Shown here piece after piece: positions 1 to 4,437 of a stretch of DNA of 5,861 nucleotides. The DNA is from Bacillota bacterium (GTDB lineage Bacteria; Bacillota_E; Sulfobacillia; Sulfobacillales; Sulfobacillaceae): assembly GCA_021802375.1 (NCBI GenBank), contig JAKAAL010000310.1:1-5861 (forward strand). Reading direction: 5' to 3'. Every line of letters starts with the position of its first letter. Position 1 is the stretch's first letter. Below the pieces are notes generated by a model. The model did no database searches. It was not told where the DNA came from and saw nothing but the letters and a program-made list of their open reading frames with translations. A program made the position numbers and the translations under genes.

Positions 1-55
1 GAATCGACATGCCTTTAGTAACAAATTCGTCGCGTCACGAGCCCCTTTGTAGTGG

Positions 56-244
56 TCAACCGATACTTGGGGGACTGAGGAATTCGGTAGTAACCGATCG
101 ATCACCACATCCTAATTCTCCGGCCACTTGTTGAATCTTGGCCAGTGTCTCGGGCTTCACATAGCCACTAAGATTCAAGGCCCGCGGCATTGTGGCGGCG
201 CCAACCCCAGCTTGACGCGCAATATCTTTGACCGTATCTATCAC
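56..244 (-). pseudogene. LacI-family transcriptional regulator, N-terminal fragment
   Basis: Starts at GTG (242-244) behind a G-rich SD-like AGGGGGG about 12 nt upstream. Residues 1-46 follow the LacI DNA-binding domain: TVKDIARQAGVGAATMPRALN covers helix-turn-helix 1 and 2, and SGYVKPETLAKIQQVAGELG is the third helix leading to the hinge. After GELG the usual hinge (YxPN) is absent; 16 unrelated residues follow and then a TGA. Family members are about 330 residues with a periplasmic-binding-protein-like effector domain, and none of that is here, so this is a truncated gene. The recognition helix is also eroded (usual VSxxTVSRVLN reads VGAATMPRALN). It could at most make a 62-residue DNA-binding stub. 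Identity of the HTH is fairly sure; any function is not. Confidence 0.7.
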
Positions 245-286
245 TTCACGATGGCCCCCCTGCGGTGCGGGCCTGTAATTGACCTA

Positions 287-298
287 AAAACATGTTTT
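287..298. promoter_or_regulatory. 12-bp palindrome upstream of the lacI fragment
   Basis: AAAACATGTTTT is a perfect palindrome about 43 nt upstream of the GTG of the LacI-like fragment. LacI-family proteins bind palindromic operators and often autoregulate, so this may be the old operator. The sequence lacks the central CG typical of many LacI/GalR sites, and no convincing promoter was recognised beside it. Confidence 0.25.
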
Positions 299-362
299 GC
301 CACACGCTAAGATCCGGTGCCAACGACAAGTGTTAGTAAACCATTTCAACTCGGGGATTGGA

Positions 363-393
363 CGCCTTGCGTTGGCGAGAAAATCGCCAGGCG
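363..393. repeat. Imperfect inverted repeat downstream of the OCD-family gene
   Basis: Stem TGGCGA (373-378)/TCGCCA (384-389) with a GAAAA loop, plus an outer CGCC/GGCG pair separated by an internal loop. It lies about 110 nt past the stop of the 503-1435 gene. No T-run follows on either strand, so it is not a standard intrinsic terminator; it may be a transcript 3'-end structure. The rest of 245-502 shows no recognisable gene. Confidence 0.3.
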
Positions 394-502
394 ACCCTCG
401 AGCGAATGCGACATAGAGACCCGCACTGATAAATCCGGGGGAATATGGCGGAAGTCGATTCCTTCCTTGTGGTGTAGGTAATGGACATTGGCCAGCAGTA
501 GG

Positions 503-1435
503 CTAAAGTGCGACCTCTTGGCCCCAACCCAACTTTTGCGCGTGCCGCGCGACTTCCTGCAAGAGCACCACCTCTGTTCCCGATAGACCATGTGATAGGA
601 ATAACGTGATGGCGGACGCATCGCGCGGCCCCGAGCCATCGATGAATCCGGCGAGATCATAGAGCCGATCCATATGTGGGCTATCGTGCCAGAGGAAATC
701 CGGATCCGTACGGTACTGCTCCGGAAAATCACTAGTCAGAATTTGGACAGAGTCCACCAGGTGTGGCGGCAATTCACTGCGTTCATGATACTTAGGCCCC
801 AAAGCATTGATGTGCGTGCCGGGGCTTACCCATGCTGGATCGAGGACGGGCGACGCGGATCTCGTTGCGGTTACCACGATGTCGGCTCCCACCACCGCAT
901 CGTGGGGTGACGGCGCCATGGCAACCTCCACAGGCCACGTCCGCTGAGCCAGGGAGACGCTTGCCTCCAATTGTTTCCGGTCACGACGGTAGACGACCAC
1001 TCGTCGAATGGGCCGAACGGCCATGGCCGCTTCGACCTGGTTCCAAGCCTGCTCACCAAATCCAATCACCCCCACGGTCTTGGCATCGGGCCGAGCGAGA
1101 CTGTCGATGGCCACTCCGCCGATGGCACCGGTCCGAAGACGTCCCAAATAAGATCCGATGGCCAGCGCGATGAGCTTACCAGATTGGGTGTCCCATGCCG
1201 CTACCAACTGATCGCTAGCCACCAACCCGGTGAGATATACGCGCAGTCCTACCACCGCGGCCGACGGCAAGCCGCCGGGTGTCCACACCATCCCCACGTC
1301 TCCAGCGCCAAATCCCGAGCGGGGTGGAGAAATGAGGGATCCATTGAATCTTGCTCGGAAGACGTTTTTCATGACGGCAATTGCCTCGGTCATGGGGAAC
1401 AGGTTCCTCACGTCGTCGTCGGAAAGAATTCTCAT
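503..1435 (-). CDS. Ornithine cyclodeaminase / mu-crystallin family protein
   Basis: A 310-residue cytosolic NAD(P)-dependent enzyme, full length for the family (about 310-350). Seen: an N-terminal substrate/dimerisation part (1-110), the family signature GRLRTGAIGG (98-107), the phrase SLARPDAKTVGVIGFGEQAW (112-131) containing the Rossmann G-x-G-x-Q-A loop, VVGADIVVTAT closing the nucleotide fold, and a C-terminal segment AITLFLSHGLSG returning to the first domain. Members perform ornithine cyclodeamination, reversible alanine dehydrogenation or cyclic-imine (ketimine) reduction; the substrate cannot be told here. The usual Lys in the G-x-K motif reads GLR (R65), and the Asp/Gly-rich catalytic loop reads INALGPKYHERSEL with Lys where OCD and archaeal alanine dehydrogenase have Asp, so a true ornithine cyclodeaminase is unlikely. 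Start: ATG with AGGGGG 8 nt upstream. Flanked downstream by a broken regulator and upstream by a candidate promoter; apparently monocistronic. Confidence 0.9.
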   Translation of the reverse strand: MRILSDDDVRNLFPMTEAIAVMKNVFRARFNGSLISPPRSGFGAGDVGMVWTPGGLPSAAVVGLRVYLTGLVASDQLVAAWDTQSGKLIALAIGSYLGRLRTGAIGGVAIDSLARPDAKTVGVIGFGEQAWNQVEAAMAVRPIRRVVVYRRDRKQLEASVSLAQRTWPVEVAMAPSPHDAVVGADIVVTATRSASPVLDPAWVSPGTHINALGPKYHERSELPPHLVDSVQILTSDFPEQYRTDPDFLWHDSPHMDRLYDLAGFIDGSGPRDASAITLFLSHGLSGTEVVLLQEVARHAQKLGWGQEVAL

Positions 1436-1455
1436 GGTTTTAACCCCCTGACTAC

Positions 1456-1484
1456 AGAATATCGAGGTCCACGGAGAGTCTCAA
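1456..1484 (-). promoter_or_regulatory. Candidate SigA promoter for the OCD-family gene
   Basis: Read on the minus strand: -35 TTGAGA (1484-1479), a 17-bp spacer, and -10 TATTCT (1461-1456). Each hexamer is close to consensus. The expected transcription start near 1449 leaves a very short leader that begins at the AGGGGG SD site (1449-1444), which is tight and lowers confidence. Confidence 0.4.
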
Positions 1485-1500
1485 TACGACGAAGGTCGTA
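1485..1500. promoter_or_regulatory. Palindrome abutting the -35 box (candidate operator)
   Basis: TACGAC-GAAG-GTCGTA, perfect 6-bp arms with a 4-bp centre, ends exactly where the candidate -35 box (1479-1484) begins. An activator or repressor site is the natural reading. If transcribed it could instead be a small hairpin. No binding family is recognisable from the arms. Confidence 0.35.
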
Positions 1501-1782
1501 GAGATTCGCAAATAGCCTTAAGAACAGAGAATTGAGAATAACTCTACGTCTTCCCTTGTCTATATGAAAATCCATCCGCTATGATCATCTCTACTTCTCC
1601 TCATCGGTCGGCCAGACCTTATGTGATGAGGAGTTACTTCGTCATCGACCCCTAAAAATCTTGCGTAACCAGCAATTACCATTTAAGTGATTATATTACT
1701 CACAAACATGAGGCGTGCCGCAGTTCGTATTTACGACCTCGTTGTCCCATAAGCGCCAAACCTGGTAGCCAGCGGCCGGAAC
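1501..1782. other. Intergenic region without a gene, contains a nested hairpin
   Basis: About 280 bp between the OCD-family promoter and the DUF1998 fragment. No coding signal was seen on either strand, and AT content is higher than in the genes. It holds an 8-bp palindrome ATGATCAT (1581-1588) and the nested inverted repeat at 1597-1633. It may carry the left junction of the accessory block, but no direct repeat or insertion-sequence end could be fixed by eye. Confidence 0.4.
1597..1633. repeat. Nested inverted repeat (possible RNA hairpin)
   Basis: Outer arms CTCCTCATC (1597-1605) and GATGAGGAG (1625-1633) pair perfectly over 9 bp. Inside, GGTC (1606-1609) stacks directly on the outer arm and pairs with GACC (1615-1618) around a 5-nt loop GGCCA, leaving a 6-nt bulge (TTATGT) on one side only. 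No T-run follows on either strand, so it is not a standard terminator. It could be a cis-regulatory RNA element or a protein-binding site. Confidence 0.45.
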
Positions 1783-2178
1783 GTGCGGGGAGCCGTCAAG
1801 TCTATTTTTCTGCGCTTGGAGAACATGGCGAACCCGAGCGACGTTCAGACACCGTGTTGCCGGGGTACGTTGATGACATGGGCCTATTCAAAATCGGGCC
1901 AATTCACCGTGCTCAATCACGGACAAAATGGGCGCGGTTATCGCATTTGCGTGACCTGCGGATGGGCCGAACCGGCCCAGGGCAAGAAGATGAAAGATAC
2001 CCGTCACAGTGATCCGTGGGGTAATCGCTGTTCGGGAACGTTTTATCGTACGGCATCGCTGGGACACCAATTTACCACGGACGTGGTGTTATTGACGTTT
2101 CCTGATCTGCACCATCCCGATATCTCGTTTTGGCGTTCGACCCTGTACGCCATTTTAGAGGGGGCCAACGCCTTTTAA
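1783..2178 (+). pseudogene. DUF1998-domain (DrmB/MrfA-type) protein, C-terminal fragment
   Basis: 131 residues from GTG 1783 (alternative ATG 1825 with GGAG 3 nt upstream). The pattern is that of the zinc-binding DUF1998 region of helicase-associated proteins: GYRICVTCGWAEP (52-64) with a Cys-x2-Cys pair (C56, C59), His75, Cys83 in GNRCSG, then SLGHQFTTDVVLL (92-104) and WRSTLYAILEGA (117-128). In the family this block lies near the C-terminus of a much larger protein: DrmB of the DISARM defence system, or the MrfA repair helicase. Here the helicase part is missing and translation stops inside the domain, before the later part carrying the PGG motif. It is thus a relic truncated at both ends. 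A vapBC-like pair follows 83 bp downstream, which suits defence-island debris. Domain call fairly sure; DISARM versus stand-alone helicase cannot be decided. Confidence 0.65.
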
Positions 2179-2213
2179 CGCATGAGATGGCGATTTCGGA
2201 TGGGGTAATATAG

Positions 2214-2219
2214 TATAAT
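2214..2219 (+). promoter_or_regulatory. Consensus -10 element ahead of the toxin-antitoxin pair
   Basis: TATAAT at 2214-2219 sits in an AT-only stretch (2206-2222) between the DUF1998 fragment and the antitoxin gene. No good -35 lies at 16-18 bp, so the promoter may need another factor. The AT-rich, near-symmetrical sequence around it is a reasonable place for autoregulation by the AbrB-fold antitoxin, which is typical of such pairs. Confidence 0.4.
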
Positions 2220-2249
2220 ATAAGTCTAGTAAGATCGGTAAGAATTTCT

Positions 2250-2256
2250 AAGGAGG
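2250..2256 (+). promoter_or_regulatory. Strong ribosome binding site of the antitoxin gene
   Basis: AAGGAGG, full complement to the 16S anti-SD core, 5 nt before ATG 2262. It fixes the antitoxin start and implies high antitoxin synthesis relative to the overlapping toxin gene, whose own SD is weak. Confidence 0.8.
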
Positions 2257-2261
2257 CTGTT

Positions 2262-2522
2262 ATGCGACACGTCACCATCATGTCCAGTAAAGGGCAGATT
2301 GTTGTCCCGATCGAGATTCGGCGGCAGTTGAAATGGGATACGGGCACTCAATTGCTGGTGCAGTGGTCAAAAGAGTCTCGGCGTCTCGTGCTAGTCCCCG
2401 TTAAAGCCTCGCCCTCAGTTATCGAGATCCCCCCGGCTGGCATTTTACGCGATGCGTATCCTGCTAGTGCTCAATACGTCCAGGATTTACGGAAGGAAGC
2501 TGATCGGGACCGTTGGTCGTGA
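2262..2522 (+). CDS. AbrB/MazE-fold (SpoVT-AbrB) antitoxin of a VapBC-type pair
   Basis: 86 residues. Residues 2-35 form a swapped-hairpin SpoVT-AbrB DNA-binding domain: TIMSSKGQIVVPIEIRRQL is the classical S-x-K-G-Q-x-x-x-P motif, followed by the second strand GTQLLVQW and a hydrophobic RRLVLVPV strand. The C-terminal part, AQYVQDLRKEADRDRW, is a charged helix of the kind that wraps the PIN toxin. Its role is to neutralise the toxin and repress the operon. It overlaps the toxin gene by 4 nt (GTGA), as expected for a translationally coupled antitoxin-toxin operon. The reading frame looks intact, unlike the relics on both sides. Confidence 0.85.
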   Translation: MRHVTIMSSKGQIVVPIEIRRQLKWDTGTQLLVQWSKESRRLVLVPVKASPSVIEIPPAGILRDAYPASAQYVQDLRKEADRDRWS

Positions 2523-2932
2523 CCACGCTCTTATTTGACACCTCGGTATTCATTTGCCATCTGCGCGGGGAGGACCAGCGTTGTACGGCCTACCTGGAAC
2601 AAGTCGCATCAGGTACCTTGGATGGGATGATCTCGGTCGTCACCGTGGCGGAGTTGTATGCGGGGGAGAACATCATCGAAAAGGAGGAAGTCATTCTTGA
2701 TTCCGTGATGAAACCATTTCAGGTCACCGATATCACCGCGCAAATCTCGATGCAGGCTGGGCGACTCGTGCGTCGGTGGAGGCGATCTCATGGACTGGGT
2801 CTTCTTGATGCGCTAATCGCGACCACGGCCTTGATCGAAGAGGTTCCCGTGCTCACGTTGAACACTAAACCTTTTTACTTCATTCCTGGATTGGTCACGT
2901 TAAATCCGGTCGCGCCAGATTCTCTGGCATGA
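2519..2932 (+). CDS. vapC: PIN-domain RNase toxin, VapC-like
   Basis: 137 residues from GTG 2519, giving the GTGA stop/start overlap with the antitoxin; a TTG at 2513 (two codons longer) is possible, with GGAAGGAAG 13 nt before it. PIN fold residues are all visible: D7 in LLFDTSVFI, E45 in VAELYAG, D97 in GLLDALIATTA and N115 in LTLNTKPF. These acidic residues coordinate Mg2+/Mn2+ for RNA cleavage; VapC toxins usually cut tRNA or the rRNA sarcin-ricin loop. Length is normal (about 130-140), with no frameshift, so the toxin should be active when free of antitoxin. The target cannot be read from sequence. Confidence 0.88.
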   Translation: MTTLLFDTSVFICHLRGEDQRCTAYLEQVASGTLDGMISVVTVAELYAGENIIEKEEVILDSVMKPFQVTDITAQISMQAGRLVRRWRRSHGLGLLDALIATTALIEEVPVLTLNTKPFYFIPGLVTLNPVAPDSLA

Positions 2933-3183
2933 ACGCTCCCTCTGCTGGACTGTAGCGGGTTGCGGTGGAAGTTTCGGGGATCGCATTTGGGGGTTCCCAG
3001 ATCATGGACCGCGGCGTCGGCGTCGTTGGCGACATGCGTCACCGTTTCGAAAAATCCGCGTCGCTTTGCATCAAGAATCCTGTAATGAAGTGTCCGGGGC
3101 GTGTTTGGGGTTTGAGCAAAGAATGGCCCCTCAGATAGGGTTGGAGCAGCGGCCCACAACCGAATTCAGGGGGGCACCATAAA
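2933..3183 (+). other. Non-coding leader of the IS110 relic; possible bridge-RNA remnant
   Basis: 251 bp between the vapC stop and the IS110 transposase start, with no convincing ORF. IS110-group elements lack long terminal inverted repeats and carry a non-coding left end encoding the bridge RNA that pairs donor and target DNA. This stretch has about the right size and place. It holds small hairpins such as TGGG-GGTT-CCCA (2988-2999) and GTCG-TTGG-CGAC within 3015-3045, and ends in a G-rich SD (AGGGGGG) about 11 nt before ATG 3184. Assignment is by position only. Confidence 0.3.
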
Positions 3184-3700
3184 ATGGCTAAGCGCAGTGT
3201 AGAGCAGGGTGGTCTGGGAATTAAGCAGTGGGGGTGGGCGGAATCGACGTGGCGAAGGACTGGCATTATATCCAGTGGCTGGACGGGAGTGGTCGACCGG
3301 TAGACAGAGCCTTGCGGTTTGCCAACGCCCGCGCGGGGTTTGAGGCGATGTGGGATCGGTGGCCATCCAACGCCGTGTGCATTGGAATGGAGTCGGCGGG
3401 TCACGATTGGCTCGGGTTGGCCCATTGGCTCCGCCGCAAGGCGCGGAGGTGGTGTTGGTGCAGCCAGTTCACGTCCATCGACTGAAGGAGTCGCAACCAA
3501 CTCAATCAGATCGCCCCTCCTCGTATCGAGAGGGCCGTCAGTTGCGGAGTAAAATTCTTGCAAAAGGATGCCCTCCATTGAGAACTCTAGGATCCCTGTC
3601 CGCTTCTCCAATAACCCAGAGACGGCACGCGCGGATGGATTCGCCAGAGATCGACGTGAGCAGTATTCCTGGGCTTTGTCCGTGATCTGGATGGAACACC
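3184..3700 (+). mobile_element. IS110-family transposase, multiply frameshifted pseudogene
   Basis: Reading begins at ATG 3184 (MAKRSVEQGGLGIKQW). A first frameshift at the G5 run 3230-3234 moves to VGGIDVAKDWHYIQWLDGSG, then LRFANARAGFEAMW and CIGMESAGHDWLGLAHWLR. These are the N-terminal DEDD/RuvC-like features of IS110 transposases: the first Asp in GIDVAKD (codon 3246-3248) and the Glu in GMESAG (codon 3390-3392). A one-base loss near 3440-3441 shifts to GAEVVLVQPVHVHRLKE and TQSDR; another shift near 3516 gives ERAVSCG, like the family's ARAVSxG. From about 3560 resemblance is weak (LRTLG, then RDLDG) and the end is approximate. The C-terminal Tnp domain with the catalytic Ser is not visible. 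The element is dead; its family is well supported. Confidence 0.75.
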
Positions 3701-3729
3701 AAAACTTACACATCGCCAGTGCAGGTTAA

Positions 3730-4049
3730 AAGTATTAATGCTATCCTTTTTTGGTTAGAGTCCGTAAAGAGCTGTTTCCCCATGTGGTATCTGCGAGGTC
3801 CGTGCCGTGGTTGCGCTTCAAAGGGACGAAACGGGACTGGTGAGGCCAGCCAGATACACGTAATCCGATTCACCGCGTTTCCGTTAGAGGTATTTTGCGC
3901 AAATTATGGCCCCGTGGATCAGGAACCCATATCAGCAAGGCAATTCGGGGCTTTGGATACGGACCCGATAACGTAGAATTGAAATAGGTGGCCCGTATGG
4001 AACATCAGGTAAGGGTTGTTGAATCCTAATCGCATGTAAGGAATATCTA
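3730..4049. other. Region without a recognisable gene
   Basis: About 320 bp between the IS110 relic and the plus-strand promoter at 4050. Open frames exist on both strands (e.g. 3719-3976 plus), but none has a good SD, protein-like composition or a known motif. It may be the eroded 3' part of the IS110 element or other relic DNA; nothing more can be supported. Confidence 0.5.
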
Positions 4050-4058
4050 TGGTATAAC
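4050..4058 (+). promoter_or_regulatory. Extended -10 promoter for the plus-strand RNA
   Basis: TGGTATAAC matches the extended -10 form TGnTATAAT with one mismatch. No good -35 is present at 16-18 bp, which extended -10 promoters tolerate. Predicted start about 4065. The same ATGGTATA core is used on the opposite strand at 4429-4437. Confidence 0.45.
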
Positions 4059-4112
4059 TGTAAGTGGTAACGTGTGGTGGTTACGGGTCGCACCCGCGAG
4101 ATCACCTCCAGG

Positions 4113-4147
4113 TATAAAACCTCCCCGGTCTGGGCAGACCAGGGAGG
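4113..4147 (-). terminator. Intrinsic terminator for minus-strand transcripts
   Basis: On the minus strand CCTCCCTGGTCTG pairs with CAGACCGGGGAGG (12 of 13 pairs, one A/C mismatch) and is followed directly by TTTTATA (4119-4113). It is correctly oriented for the small minus-strand ORF at 4258-4341 and, by read-through, for the amidase gene. On the plus strand no T-run follows the stem. Confidence 0.65.
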
Positions 4148-4236
4148 GCCGGTTCAGCTTTACGGATCGGGGGTCTTAGATTTTCAGGGGGTCAAGTCGC
4201 GAACAATTGCCCCTGAAGAACCCCAATAATTGGGCC

Positions 4237-4273
4237 AGAAGTAGCGTCCAATCGACGCTACTTCTTTTTCTTT
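4237..4273 (+). terminator. Strong intrinsic terminator on the plus strand
   Basis: Perfect 12-bp stem AGAAGTAGCGTC (4237-4248)/GACGCTACTTCT (4254-4265), 5-nt loop CAATC, then TTTTTCTTT. There is no upstream protein gene on this strand for over 1.3 kb except the dead IS110 frame, so it most likely ends a non-coding RNA. The stem and T-tract overlap the stop codon and last lysine codons of the opposing small ORF. Confidence 0.8.
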
Positions 4274-4341
4274 GGCTTCTTAGGCTTACGATTCACATAA
4301 ATCGCGATCTTCACTTGAAGAAGAATCGGCAATAGAATCAT
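4258..4341 (-). CDS. Small hydrophobic peptide with Lys/Pro-rich tail (27 aa), candidate type I toxin
   Basis: ATG at 4341-4339, stop TAG at 4260-4258. Residues 1-16 (MILLPILLQVKIAIYV) are mostly hydrophobic and could lie in a membrane; the tail ends in KPKKPKKKK and would stay in the cytoplasm. An SD-like AAAGGGTG sits 6 nt before ATG, inside the hairpin at 4343-4401. An extended -10 (4429-4437) gives a leader of about 80 nt, and a terminator follows at 4147-4113. Tiny hydrophobic, positively tailed peptides with structured leaders and overlapping antisense RNAs are typical of type I toxins (TxpA, BsrG, Fst), but I recognise no sequence homology. Caution: the lysine codons lie opposite the T-tract of the plus-strand terminator, so the tail composition could be chance. 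Confidence 0.42.
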   Translation of the reverse strand: MILLPILLQVKIAIYVNRKPKKPKKKK

Positions 4342-4342
4342 G

Positions 4343-4401
4343 GGCTTCACCCTTTCTCGACTCGCTACGCCGAACCGGCAATGGTGAAAGGGTGAGAAGC
4401 C
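4343..4401 (-). promoter_or_regulatory. Leader hairpin sequestering the SD of the small ORF
   Basis: On the minus strand GGCTTC (4401-4396) and ACCCTTTC (4393-4386), with a 2-nt bulge between them, pair with GAAAGGGT (4356-4349) and GAAGCC (4348-4343). The 3' arm contains the AAAGGGTG SD immediately before the ATG at 4341, so the folded mRNA should be poorly translated. The apical region adds a small GCCG/CGGC stem (4369-4379). It could act as a translational lock, thermosensor or processing-controlled switch. Confidence 0.5.
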
Positions 4402-4428
4402 AAACGCTGCGTCCGCATATCTCAGCAA

Positions 4429-4437
4429 AGTATACCA
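4429..4437 (-). promoter_or_regulatory. Extended -10 promoter for the small ORF
   Basis: Minus strand TGGTATACT (4437-4429), a near-perfect extended -10. A TTGGCA lies upstream but 23 bp away, too far to be a normal -35. Predicted start about 4422, placing the whole SD-sequestering hairpin in the 5' leader. Confidence 0.45.

Larger units (their letters stand above)
4065..4273 (+). ncRNA. Predicted structured RNA of about 210 nt, candidate antisense (type I antitoxin-like) RNA
   Basis: Bounded by the extended -10 at 4050-4058 and the strong terminator at 4237-4273, with no convincing ORF. Successive hairpins: GGTGGT (4075-4080)/ATCACC (4101-4106) enclosing CGGGT-CGC-ACCCG (4084-4096); CCTCCC-C-GGTCTG/CAGACC-A-GGGAGG (4120-4147); TTCAGGGG (4183-4190)/CCCCTGAA (4210-4217); CCCAA-TAA-TTGGG (4222-4234); terminator. 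The 3' part is complementary to the end of the small minus-strand ORF (4258-4341) and its 3' region, so base pairing with that mRNA is built in. It matches no tRNA, tmRNA, SRP RNA, 6S or riboswitch signature I can recall. A second reading is a trans-acting small RNA: 4100-4109 (GATCACCTCC) equals the 16S anti-SD tail. Confidence 0.42.

Noticed and set aside
245..502. Minus-strand frames continuing past the OCD-family stop
   Set aside because: Several short frames are open (e.g. from ATG 486), but none has an SD or a recognisable pattern; treated as intergenic with one hairpin.
971..1501. 176-residue plus-strand frame (and other frames at 832-1173, 1230-1451)
   Set aside because: Antisense shadows of the OCD-family gene, which has full-length homology motifs on the minus strand.
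2875..3159. 94-residue minus-strand frame over the IS110 leader
   Set aside because: Overlaps the end of vapC antisense, no SD or motif; better explained as non-coding transposon leader.
3039..3713. 224-residue open frame on the minus strand
   Set aside because: It is antisense to the IS110 transposase relic and the preceding leader; composition (many Pro, Arg, Cys, His) is that of a shadow frame and no family is recognised.
3568..3729. 53-residue plus-strand frame in the IS110 tail
   Set aside because: No proper SD spacing, and part of it looks like a frameshifted piece of the transposase rather than an independent gene.
3719..3976. 85-residue plus-strand frame
   Set aside because: GTG start without a good SD, no family pattern, and it begins inside the decayed end of the IS110 region.
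3932..4093. 53-codon minus-strand frame from GTG 4093 behind a perfect GGAGGTGAT SD
   Set aside because: The start context is excellent, but the frame lies beyond the minus terminator at 4113-4147, no promoter is visible and the peptide (rich in Arg, Tyr, His, Pro) has no recognisable pattern. The SD-like match is more simply part of the plus-strand RNA hairpin.
4081..4109. T-box-like string (GGGTCGCACC ... CGCG) followed by ATCACCTCC
   Set aside because: It lacks the TGGN bulge needed to pair with tRNA NCCA ends, no specifier-loop domain is visible, and no aminoacyl-tRNA synthetase or amino-acid gene follows on that strand.
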